A stretch of DNA of 64,000 nucleotides, taken from the NCBI GenBank assembly GCA_022432975.1, contig CM039514.1, positions 8,849,519-8,913,518 of the forward strand, written 5' to 3'. Made by a program: the position numbers and the translations under genes. The number at the start of each line of letters is the position of its first letter. Within the stretch, counting starts at the first letter, position 1. Below are positions 11,001-21,795 of the stretch, in pieces. The notes beneath the pieces are model-generated. The model was given only the letters and a program-made list of their open reading frames with translations, was not told the DNA's origin and did not search any database. This DNA is from Begonia masoniana. Its lineage: Eukaryota > Streptophyta > Magnoliopsida > Cucurbitales > Begoniaceae.

Positions 11001-14000
11001 ACATTTTCTCTCCACAAAATATGGTTAGGATTTCTTTTTGGCCTGGATTGCTTTGTGCATATCATATTAGCTTAAATTATTAATATCTTGAAAGTGTGCT
11101 TCATATGATACTACAGTAGGAAATTTTACAGTGCATTATGTGACATTTCTGGAAGGTCGACAATAGATTATTGGTCACTTGATTGGTATATTATAGTCTA
11201 ATGCATTTGTTTATGCTTATTCAATTTCAATAATGTTATATGTGAATTAGATTTATGAAGACTTCCGGCATTCCAAAGCGGTTTATCCAGAAGATCCTAA
11301 CTTAGTTATCACAGAGGAGTCCGAAGTAGTTAATAAAGAGTCAGAACCACAAAAAAATACCAAGTTGCAGCATACAGAGGAAGTGGATCTCAAATCAGTT
11401 ATTACTGCGGTTTACCCAGAAGATCCTAACTCAGTTATTACAAAGGAGTCCAAAGTAGTCAACGAAGAGAAGTCAAAACCACCAAGAAATACCAAGTTGC
11501 AGCATTCAGAGGAAGTGGATCTCAAAACAGTTATTGACATGGAGGAGTTGAAGTTAGCTGGAGATATTGATGAGATGAAGTCAAAACTATATAAGCTTGA
11601 ATTAAACCTTGGCAAGGTCAGTCTCGTTGAAACTTATCTGTTTCCTCAATCTTTATGTTTAAATTGGATGGATGAACTTAGAATGTGAAACTTGATCAAG
11701 GAGTCAATATATGGACATTAAGAATCCAATCTCCAATATTGTCTTATTCTTTTAAATCATTTCAAAACCTTTCTTTGTGTAACAATAAAAAGGGATATCT
11801 ATAACGGTGTAAACTCTTCAAATATTCAAACCCTGATTGTACAACAAATCTCCGGTCCCCATGTAGCTTGTAGCCTGCCTGTAGCTCTAAGCCTCATTTG
11901 GCTCATAGATGACAACATTTTTCTTATCCTAGTTTAGATCATTTTTATTGGAGGATGTGAGAGGAGCATAGCAGCTCACCACGTTTTACTGTACATATTA
12001 GCTGATATGTAGAAGGATTCATTAGTTATTATCCTTAACATGTATGAATTCGTTCCTGCAATATATTTTCCCTTCATCTTGGCTTCCTTGGATATACATT
12101 GGAACTACTACATCTTTGATATAAATTTGAATTTTTATTCTTTAAATGTTTGAGAGAATTTAGTTTTCTTTGTCATCCTTTTTTATGCGATTCATTATTG
12201 AGTGGTGATGTGCAAACAAAACAAACAATAAATTGTTAAAAGGGGCAGGTGTAATATGTTGTTTTTGTTTTTGCAAAGAACAAAAGTTTTTATTAAAAAG
12301 TTTAGAATGTACAAGGGGAGTATAGTATTTCTCCCAAAAGCATACAAACACGAAGGCACTAGTATAATATGTTGAGCTCTCCTCATGGACAGTATTGTTA
12401 AAAAAACACCACGTAGTTCTTTTTTTTGTTCAGATAATTCTGGTTCTTCATATTTCTCTAAGTGCATGCACTTCAATTATGTTTGAACCGTTATCCCTTG
12501 CTTATGCTAGTTGTGCTCATGAGCACACTTACCTGCGGTGGTGTTAAAAAAAGCATTAAACATCTGTTATGGGAAGTTCACAAGAGTAACGTACAGAATT
12601 GCTTATTATTTATGAGAAATAAATCTTAAATGTTCATTCTTCCCTTCGTGAATCCTGAAAAAAAGAAACAATTTATTTGTTTGGTCCATAAGCCACCTAA
12701 GTTTGCAAACAGCAACTTACTATTCTGTGAAAAGTAAGACAATTACTGGTCTAAACACTTGGTTTGATATACCAAAAATGTAAGTGCATAGAGATAGTTC
12801 AGAAATTTTTTATATAATCTTTTATGGTTGGTTAGAATTACTCCAGCTATATGATGGCTCTTTCTTGATCATAATAGTTAAGTCAGTTTTTTTTTTTTTT
12901 GTTGTTTTCAGGCTCAAGTTAGCATTTCACGATTGACAGAGGAGAGGAAAAATAGTATTCAAGAAATAAAAATTTTACAGGAGAGACTGGTAAGTCGTTG
13001 ATACAATCTTTTCTTGCTGGTTGTCATTGTTGTTTGTACAAAACTTTTATAAGTTCTCAGCTAGAACGCAAAATAATTCATTTAGTTGACTTAGGTAATA
13101 GAGCTAACTATGTCTTTATGAGTTACAATATTTGGATCTAAGCATTCTAAATAGTTTTAAGTTATTTATGTTTTCTTCTTAGGCTAAAACTGCTTGTTTC
13201 TATCAATTGCCTTTTACAGTTCTAGAGACCATTTAATGTGTTCCTTGAAGATGAAGTAATGTAGAAAATGACTGCTATGATATGACCTATCCGATCCTAC
13301 TTCCTCATTTACTTTGTACCAGAGAAGGTGTTTCAATTGTGTTAGTTTACTTTTTAAGGATCTTTTGTGGCTAAAATTAGGCTATTGCTTTTGAATATAA
13401 TGGTTTAGTTGAATCGATTTAGGTAAAGTACAATTTACACCATAATGTTTGAGGTCACTAACAGATTGAACCTTTAACTATTTTATCTGACAAATCGAAT
13501 CTCAATATTTTAGATATTAACAATTTAGATCTTGTTGTCAATTTATTTGTCAAATTCAGCACGTAACTATATTTTTCTTTCAGGCATTTGTTTTAACCCA
13601 ACTTCTAACTTCTATGGTGACTTTTAACTTAATATCGAATTCTATAGATATCTTGACATAATTTGAAATCGCTCTTGAGAATATCGATAAAGTTTGAAAT
13701 TGGGTTAAAAGTTGCCGTAGACATAAGAAATGTCGTTAAAACACATGATGAATTTAAAGCATGCTTAATTTGACGGATAAATTGATGACAATGTCTAAAT
13801 TTTTATATTCTAAAAGGTTGATATTCGATTTTAGTTTAAGATCTAATTTGTTAATGACATCAAACAGTAGAGTATAAATTGCACTTTAACGAATCTATTT
13901 TGAATGAAAATAACTTCTTAAGGTTAAAACGAATTCTAGTAATAGGATTATGTTTTTGGAATTTTTTTTGGCAGGTAGAACATAAAGTCATGCATGTCAA

Positions 14001-14362
14001 AGAAAGAAGGGGTTTGAGCATTTTTCTTGCCTAACCTTCTTGTTGCTTGTAAAACAAAATATGAAATGAGTGATCTAAATTTAGTAAGAGATAGACAAGA
14101 AAAAGATCATCAACCATGATTTATAGATTCCTGGATTGGCAACAACATACTGATTATTTGCAATCTCTTGAATCAGTATGCTGAAAATCTTTTTGATCGT
14201 TTGTTCTTGTGGTAGGAGATTGAAAATTCTTTTTTTTTTTTTTTGCAGACGGAAATGAGCAAAGGAGGCCTGAAAAAGGTCAGAAGCCGTGGATTTCCTC
14301 CCTTATTCATCTGTATGGTGGCACTTATCTGCATAGTTCTTGGTTACATTTCTCACCATTAA
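8049..14362 (+). CDS. VAP27-type VAMP-associated protein, long form with C-terminal anchor
   Basis: ER tail-anchored adaptor that binds FFAT-type motifs and the cytoskeleton at membrane contact sites. Coding exons: 8049-8097, 9003-9073, 9184-9265, 10486-10601, 10673-11023, 11251-11616, 12912-12989, 14249-14362; phases close, giving 408 residues. An MSP domain spans about 7-128, with CSVRLANNTQHHVAFKV and KTTSPKTYCVRPNVGVV. Residues 129-330 are a low-complexity linker with a 43-residue tandem repeat, about 330-372 are coiled coil, and 390-405 are a hydrophobic anchor (LFICMVALICIVLGYI) ending SHH. Common plant VAP27 proteins are about 220-260 residues, so the long linker stands out. An untranslated first exon ends at 7234 (AACAG|gtacgt). 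The start is the first ATG after that leader and fits the MSP N-terminus. Confidence 0.9.
8141..8601. repeat. Tandem duplication, 236-bp unit, in VAP27 intron 1
   Basis: The unit begins aggattgaagagctacgtgg at 8141 and again at 8377. The copies are nearly identical over more than 200 bases, differing mainly in A-run length and a few bases near the end (gagagcaattt versus gagcaattt), so the duplication is recent. It lies wholly within an intron. Confidence 0.9.
11278..11538 (+). repeat. In-frame tandem duplication in VAP27 exon 6
   Basis: Two copies of a 43-44 residue unit starting AVYPEDPN (11278 and 11407; 129-base offset). Both contain KLQH-EEVDLK. The second copy has one extra codon and several replacements (E to K, Q to P), so the duplication is older than the intronic one. 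The frame stays open through both. Confidence 0.9.
13424..13888. mobile_element. Foldback element of about 465 bp in VAP27 intron 7
   Basis: The left end TAAAGTACAATTTACACC and the right end (GAGTATAAATTGCACTTTA on the plus strand) are inverted copies, and the pairing continues with mismatches for well over 100 bases on each side (left aggtcactaacagattgaac against right gttaatgacatcaaa). No open frame. It looks like a non-autonomous DNA transposon; clear target-site duplications were not found. A related end (tataaattacacttt) occurs at 55888-55902. Confidence 0.6.
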
Positions 14363-15282
14363 AGACTGACAAAAATAATCTTATTCTGTGTCCTTTTATA
14401 GTCTTGTTAGATAGTTGCTGTATATAGACATCTGAATGAGGAGAAAAGAGAGTTAGCTTTGCATGCAACAACATCAGTTTTGTCAGCTTTTATTAGATAT
14501 TCTCGTTAGCTTTTGCTACTCAAAGGTGACGTGACCTTCCAAGAAAAATGAATTCTTGCTTTGAAACGTGAGATGTTAGGGAGCCAAAATTAGAAGCCCA
14601 ATGATTAACTAGAAAGGATAAAGCTTTTTAATTATAAAATAATAGATGAATAATAAGTAGAAGATGTGTTATGGCGTAAGTTTCTTAAAAGAAACAATCT
14701 TAATCTCTGTTAAATTTAGAAGAAGAAAAAGCACGATAAAGGCAATTATTTTTTGTATCTTAACATTGTATTAGTTTAACGTCTCTCAGTGTTTTTAGTG
14801 CAATGTTATCCGTTTTGAGTCAGGGTTTATTTGGATTTGTTTTTGGGTATAGTCCAAAACGTATTGTACTTGGTAAGTAGAGAATTCTACTTATAAACTA
14901 TTTATCCTTACAGTATGCACACAATGGACTCATTTGTCTTCACATGACAAGCTGTCACAATTAGCAAATGAAAATCGAAGATAATAAATATTATAATCAA
15001 CAACTAATTAGAATTGTAACGATTTTGATGAAATTGAAGTTTAAAACATATAGAAACAAGCCCAACTAAGTTAACATTTATAGATATTAATAAGCATTTA
15101 CACACTAAAAAACATAGGAATGAATGATGGTACACTTGCTTATGGAGACAGCATCGTCTCTCCCACAACCTACAACTTCATTGTATCTGCAACCCTCATA
15201 CTGCAGTACCCAAAAGCTGCATCATTCGAACTATATCAGAATAATACCAAAATGTAAAACATCTACTAAAGAAACTGAAAAA

Positions 15283-15444
15283 TTAAAAGACATGGATTGA
15301 AACCCATTTCTGAGCGATGATAAGAAACTGTCTGGAAGCTGGTTTTATAGGCCTTCTTTGGTTGCTGGTGAAGTTGTACGACTGTTTATTATTAAATAAG
15401 CTCTCTCCAAGCAATTGTGCCATTTGACAGGCCTGTTCGACCAT
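15283..15444 (-). CDS. Possible small gene or exon of unknown identity
   Basis: A 53-codon open frame starting MVEQACQMAQLLGE, with non-repetitive, balanced composition unlike the AT-rich surroundings. Downstream on the same strand, a second coding-like stretch after a possible acceptor (TACTGCAG near 15206) reads QYEGCRYNEVVGCGRDDA..., cysteine-containing. A two-exon small protein is possible, but the donor is weak and I recognise no family. It could equally be chance or a gene relic. Confidence 0.22.
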   Translation of the reverse strand: MVEQACQMAQLLGESLFNNKQSYNFTSNQRRPIKPASRQFLIIAQKWVSIHVF

Positions 15445-16484
15445 ATCTTAAAGAGAGAAAGACATAGAGAGAGAGAGAGACTCAACTCCTTCGTAACTAG
15501 AATTTTGAACTATGATCAAAAAGATTATTCTGAAAGTTTGGAAGCATCAGCTGAGGTCTAAGTCATGACTTTGCGTCAAATGTTAGTTCAGCTTTCATGG
15601 ATGGCTTCCACCAACAGAATTCATAATTTGATCCGATCACGAAACAGATAAACTTGAGTTTGTAAATTTTAACGATAGGATTGCGTTATAATAATAATAA
15701 TAATGCATGATTATCAAGATAACCTCCCACTATTTAACCATAACCAGTTTTCTCTTTCATTAATCGTCAAATTTGAAGTAAATTAAGAATTTACGTGAGA
15801 CAAACAAAACACCAGTTAATTATATTATCAAGATAATTATTACTTATTATTTAGTAATAATTATCCATTAATTCTACAATTTAATTATAACATTTTTTTT
15901 GTCCAATCAGACACTATTGTATACACCATTTGCAATTAAACTCTTTCCGTTTAATTTTCCGTTAAATTTTACACGTGCAGAGCACGTGGTCATTTGTCAT
16001 TTGGTTTCCCTTTTTTATATCTTGAATTGAAAATACAAGTTTGTCTAAGATCTAATCCCTTCTCTTTACTCTATTTATAAATTTTATTACTTTAGATCTT
16101 TTTTGTGTACGTAAGTGATAGTATTATCGCCATACATGTGCCTTGCTACGATCAATCTCCCATATTAAATCCGATAAAAAAAATAGAACTCGTATTAAAT
16201 TTTAATATCGTTGCATAAAATGTTTTAAAAAATGCCAATTTTTATAACTTAGGATGAAAAAGTGTAATTAAAAACATAAAACAATAAATCGTAGATACTC
16301 CAAACTACCCAGGGGAGATGTAATGCAAAAGAGTTTGAAAACATTTATATGATTTGAAGAACATAAATTATGATAACTAATTGATTTGTTTAATCACAAT
16401 TATGAATTCAAGTAAAGTTGAACTTCCTTGATATTAGCTGATCAAACTTTGGCAAATCTATAAATACAAGTTGGTATTTGAAGG

Positions 16485-16670
16485 TTGAACCAACGTCATG
16501 GCGATCTTGAAAGAATTGAGCTTCTTGATGAATTGAAGAAAGAGGTCAAATCAATGACGGAAAAACAAGATTGCGAGATCGAGTTGCTGACTGACATCTG
16601 CTGTATTAGAGAGCAAAATGAATCTATGCTAGTGAGAATCTCTATTTTGAATTGCATAGGTAAATTCTAA
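16485..16670 (+). pseudogene. Chimeric gene fragment: coiled-coil-like coding piece joined to PRP22-intron-like sequence
   Basis: The open frame reads LERIELLDELKKEVKSM and is rich in K and E, unlike flanking DNA. From about 16598 it continues into tgctgtattagagagcaaaa and onward, closely matching PRP22 intron sequence at 762-793. It then jumps to gtgagaatct...ttttgaattgca, matching the end of that intron (886-925). No start context, promoter or homologue is evident. It looks like a duplicated or captured fragment, not a working gene. Confidence 0.4.
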
Positions 16671-16903
16671 AGAACGAACCAAACTTCTTGCCAATGCACG
16701 TGGAAAGTAACGTCATTACAACAACTACTTGAAGGAAAACTCATCACCATATAATTCCCAAAGCATGGTTCTGTCTTAAGAGCTGGCTGCTACAAATTGA
16801 AGAATAATCAATCTTCTTTTTTACACGAACAAGAAGATGGCTAATGCCTAAGTTGACAAAACTGTCGGTGGTTTTGACTCAAGCCTTCAAATTTCCCCCC
16901 AAC

Positions 16904-19900
16904 TCAATCCACTGTTTTCTTTTTCTTCTTTTTCTCCTTTTTAATTGGTACCTCTGGTTCTTCTTCTACTTGTTCGGTTTGTCTCTTCCTCTTCTTTTTC
17001 TTCTTCTCTTCTCCGCCTTTGGTTTCTTCGTCTTTCGGCTCCATTTCGGCCGAGTGTTTTTTCTTCTTCTTTTCTTTTTTCTCCACCTCCTCGACTGCTT
17101 CCTCTTCTTCCTCGGCGGCCTTCTTCTTCTTTTTCTTCTCCTTTTTGTGTTTAGCAGGAGCCTCCTCTTCTGCTTCTTCAACTTCAGCCGTCTTCTTTTT
17201 CTTCTTAGGAACCATCTCTTCATCATTTTCAATAGCCTTTGCTGTTTGCCCGAGAATAGAATCTGATGCTGGATTATATGTCTACAACAGAATTGGAAAA
17301 ATTAGTCTGTTACACAACAGTTTGTGATCAACATGTAATGAAGTCATAATTCAATATTTTCCCAAAAAAAAAAAAAACAAACAGTTTTGTACACTCTGAA
17401 AACACAATGCCGCTCCCAACCCCCATGACTGTCATCATGAGAAACATTTTGGAAAACGTGTTTTTTGTGCTTTTTTTTCCTTCACAAAACAAAATATATA
17501 TTTTATCCAACAAGGTTCTTAAAAATATAGCAACAGAACTATCAATTAGAGATCAGACCTTGGCAGCAGTTATCATTGCCCCAGCACCCTTCTTTCGATC
17601 CTTGTCATAGGCTTCTATCTTTGGTTTGCCTTTGGCTGAGCCAGCAGATTTACCCAACTCTCTGCCTTCGAGATTTCTTAATCGAGCTTCAAGCTGTGCA
17701 AACACCACTTTTAGAATATATGTTATATACAAATATTACAAAATTCATGAAGCTGCCTATTTGAGGGAAGTACCTTGGCCCGATTTTCAAGTCCCATGGT
17801 GTTATCTTCACCATCTCCAAGAGCATCACATCTGATCGCCAAAGCAGTTTTTGCAGCAAGTGATCGAGAAATTTTTCCTTTAAGCTTCGGAGCAGCTTGA
17901 CCAATTAAGGATGCATGGTAAATAAGACCATACTTTGGAGTTGCATGCTTTGTTTTCAAGGCCCTAAAGAGAGCTTTTTCAGCACCAAGAATCTGTACAG
18001 TGCTCCCAGGCTTGCTTTCGCAAGATTTAACAAACTGCCCCCATGGGCAATGAGGCGCGCACCCACAAGCTCTCCAACAAGGGCAGTCAAATTAGGTGCA
18101 ATGGTATTCATTCGGTTCTTCAAATAATCGTATAACTGGGCTCTGTACTCAGATAGAGACAAAACTTGGTCACATAGCTCCCTGATATTGATTAAATCAA
18201 GTTCACTAACTTCAGTTCCCATGGATATCATACATGCCTCCTTCAAGGCTGTCTCAACTTCTTCTGGTAATATCTAGAATAAATAAAAGAGGAAAATAAA
18301 TTAGTCACAGACACCACCTATCTAAACCAAAGATTATATCTATTATTTTCAATCAGAGGAATTATAATTGCTATTACTCTTTTAGGATAAACAGGTAGGA
18401 GCTTATTTGATAATTATCAACTTAAACAACAAAAATTAAAGGTTGAGTATATACAGGTGGTGGCTCAGAATCCACCAATATTTCTAGCCGATAAACAAAA
18501 GTATTAGTCATTGAATCTTAAAAATATAAAATGTTCATCTGAAGAGTTTGATCACCAAATAAACTAAGAAATCTGTAGGGAGGACCAGCCACTGTGTAAT
18601 ACAACGAGGATCAGACAAAGACCAAAATATCACCAAAAACAAATCAAACAGTTTAGAGACATCTTCGACTGAATACAAATGAATGGGAAGATGAGTGTTG
18701 CAAGAATGAAATTCAAACGGGTAAAAACAAGTAGCAGAAGGGCAAATGTAGCAGGAAAGCTTAAAGCCTTGTAGAATCTAATAAGCTCTACCTCTGAGAA
18801 ATCAAGTTTGGCAGCATTATCCCGGTTTCCCATCAGCTTTACAGTCTTAGCATAAAGAATGTTATCTTGTATAATTTTAGCAAGCTCAGGAAAATGCCAA
18901 CCATACCACTCACGAACTCTCATTGCATAGGTATTCAGCTCTTTATCAAGATCATCAAGCAACCCAATTGCCTGAATAATCATTGTATCAACCTAAAAAT
19001 GGGAAAGTAGAATCAGGTCAGCGTACACAAACTCACTTATCACAAATTATTAGTTGTTTCGAGTCATGAGTTGTTACACTTATTCTAGTAGAGCAGAAAC
19101 AATAACTGTCTTTGCAAAACCATCAAGCCCACTAGTCTGTAAATAATAATCCAATTGCCAAAAAATTAGGTATTAGGAACTTACCTTATCAGCACTGAAC
19201 TTAAGCTTGTATCTTGATAAACTGTGAGACAAACCCAGGCTCATCGGTGCCAGATCTTGAACTGCAAGACCTGATATGAGCTCATTTAACTGATTTCTCA
19301 ACCCTCGTATCAACTCCATAACACCATTGTTGTGTACACAGTCTATTTGCTGCACAAAAGATAACAGTTGCATTAGCTCATGCACATAAAGTAAAGATCA
19401 TTGAGCAAAGCAACAAAAATATAACAGAGAAATCAGCAGCTGACCAGCTTCTCTTTAATTATGTTTCCCAATTTTGAATCAGCTACACCAAGGGTTTCAC
19501 CATCACAATGAGCACGCAAAAATTTCCGTAAACCTTTGCTGGGTTTGCTGTCGATCAACAAGGTTGTTGCCTCCAGAGCTTCTGACATATTCTCAAACTT
19601 GGAAAAAGCCTTCAGCTTTACCACCTGAAAAATGTTAACATAATCTATTACAGTCATTCGTAGGTTGATAAAATATCCAAACAAAAAATAAAGATAAAAG
19701 CCTAATCAACTTCTTCAAAGATTATTTTTTTGTCATATGTTGACATATCTTCAATGCGGTTACACAAAGAAGAAAATAAAAAGGCATAAAAAGAGAACCT
19801 GTCGCGCAGACTCTGAACTTGAAAATTCTTTCCAAAGATCCTGTGTTGCCATTAACATTGAAAATAAACTCAGCCAAATAGAAATCAGAGAGAAAATGAA

Positions 19901-20094
19901 GTCGACACATCTTTCATCAGAGTATAAAACCAAGCTCAACCACTTAAATTTGTCTAATTTGATAAAAAGTTGAGCTATTAAAACAGACAGACAGTAAGGC
20001 TGAAATGATTATGTACCTCCACTTTATTGAGCTTTCCTTCATCTAAAACTTTAAAAAGGGCAAAGCCCGCAGATGTTTCAAACAGTACAAGCAT
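16904..20094 (-). CDS. NOP58: NOP58, box C/D snoRNP core protein, with a frameshift in exon 6
   Basis: Nucleolar scaffold of the box C/D complexes that guide rRNA 2'-O-methylation. Coding exons: 20094-20017, 19840-19799, 19624-19445, 19349-19185, 18992-18792, 18273-17774, 17693-17559, 17281-16904, about 558 residues. The NOP5 N-terminal domain is at about 2-66 ([20 protein letters not shown]), the NOSIC/Nop domain at about 160-400 ([47 protein letters not shown]), and a lysine/glutamate-rich nucleolar tail is C-terminal. Exon 6 is 500 bases, two more than the frame allows: at 18008-18021 the frame shifts just after NLAK, and the family block [13 protein letters not shown] continues in another frame. 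The rest is well preserved, so a sequencing indel is likely, but decay cannot be excluded. A leader intron lies at 20116-20444. Confidence 0.9.
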
Positions 20095-20511
20095 TATAGA
20101 AACTCTGTTCAGAACCTGAAAGAACAAAAACAAGTCAGATAATTCATAGCCAAACCGGGTTAAGTTCATCAGTTAAACGTAATAGCATCACGCAACTATT
20201 CTGTTAACATCATTTGGGAAAAAAAAAGGAAATACATCTCCGTAAGTCCAAGATTTCAAAGGAAACGTTATTCGAGCTTGAATTATTCAAGTAAATCACG
20301 CAGCATCACTAAACAATTAAAGAGCAATCTACTAAAAAATAAAGCATAATATCTGCAACATCTAAACAACAGAGAGACAGATGGGGATGCATTAATCCAG
20401 AAGAAAACAAAACAAAGGCATAGCTAAGAAAACCAATCTGACCTCTGCGTTCAGAAGGAGAAAGAGAGTCTGAAGAATGAACAGAGGAGAAAGACGAAGA
20501 GGAGGACGGAC

Positions 20512-20574
20512 TAGGGTTTAAGGATTTAGAGAAGTTATATATTGATAAGAACGAGCGTACGCCTGCGATGGGCC
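20512..20574 (-). promoter_or_regulatory. NOP58 promoter: telo-box, TATA and site II motif
   Basis: On the minus strand a GGCCCA/TGGGCC site II motif (20569-20574) is followed by a TATA-like AATATATAAC (20534-20543) and then the telo-box AAACCCTA (20512-20519). Telo-box plus site II is the known signature of plant ribosomal-protein and ribosome-biogenesis promoters (TCP and Trb/Pur-alpha binding), which fits NOP58. The transcript probably starts near 20500. Confidence 0.6.
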
Positions 20575-20599
20575 GATGGCTAGCCCCTGTAGTTTTTTG

Positions 20600-21795
20600 T
20601 TCAATGGAGGATGTTTTGGGAGTTTCCCACGATCCAAGTGTTGCCAAATAAAAACCGATTCGGTTTTTTAGTCAAATCAAATCGGTTCGGTCTTGTTGAT
20701 CAATTTTTTAGCAGAAAATCATAATCTTAGGCTATTGAAAAGCATAGGTCAGGGATTTTGGTCCGGTTTGCGTTCTCTTGTTCTGTAAAAACCAAAAATA
20801 AAACCAAACATTGTTTGTTTGGGGTTAAAGTGCAATTTAGTGTTAGCCTAAACTATTTTTTGATAATTGCTTCTGCATTTTTGAATAGATATTCTGAGTC
20901 ACTCGATTTCGCAGTCACTCTTAAACACAGACTTCAATTGAACTATCTTCTAAATCTTGAAATTGATTGTGATGTCGAGTTGCGCAGGGAATCAAGTGAG
21001 CTAAGATAACCATACAGGCTAAACTATCATTACAAGTGGAAAAAAGCAAGTCATTTGACAAATTGTTATGTATGAGCAGTTTTGCCTACAACCAATAGTA
21101 CAATGACAATTTTACTCGAAAAAATGATTTATAGCATCCGTTGTCTTTAACCCTAAAATTCATATACCAAATTGCACTGTATCGTTTTTTCTTTCAATGA
21201 ACCATCCATGACAGCTAATTTTACATTAAGAAACCGACCTAGAATACCAGATAGATGATTCAGTGACAACCTCGCACACACGATATAAATTTATAAATAA
21301 AAATTATGTCATGCAATCCACCAAAATTAAATTACAATCAATTTCGTGCGTGTGATCGCATAACTGCCTCTCGATGAATATTTCGTAAAAGCATCCACAC
21401 ACGTGTATATTTCGAGGCATCTGATTGTCTCGAAAATAAATGACATGCAATTTTGCATTATGAAGGGTGATTGGCTTTGACCTAAATTTCGAGCGTACTT
21501 TATTAACGGGTCCCGCAATTATGTTTAGTGGTTAGGGGATTTAGCGTGTATCAAATAAGAATCGAGAATTTAAAGTAAGTTTATAATATAGTAAAAATGA
21601 AATAGAGAACATTATAGTAAAACTTTAGATTAAGACAAACATTAGCATTTATAGGTATACCATAGAGCTTGTTGTTCTTATTACTAGATAGTAGTTCATG
21701 CAGGAGCTAGAAGGAAGCTCTGCAATGGCAGCTTTTCTCTGCGGAGTCTGGATAGCGCAATAGACGTTGGTTTCTTTCTTATTACCTCCTGTTTT
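20600..21795. other. Intergenic region, no gene seen
   Basis: AT-rich. At 20650-20705 there is a block of aaccgattcggttt-type strings related to those at 6355, 35150 and 53380. At 20826-20840 ttaaagtgcaatttagtg resembles the end of the foldback element in VAP27 intron 7. I find no supported coding region. Confidence 0.4.

Larger units (their letters stand above)
14363..16903. other. Gap between convergent VAP27 and NOP58 genes
   Basis: AT-rich DNA containing the VAP27 and NOP58 3' untranslated regions. Apart from the weak small reading frame at 15283-15444 and the gene-fragment-like piece at 16485-16670, both listed separately, I see no gene, RNA or clear transposon. There is a short (AG)n run near 15465-15480 and an (ATA)n run near 15690. 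Confidence 0.5.

Noticed and set aside
16844..17327. Long open frames on the plus strand opposite the NOP58 C-terminus, rich in F, L and S
   Set aside because: They are antisense shadows of the lysine/glutamate-rich NOP58 tail; the minus-strand frame fits the family and splice phases.
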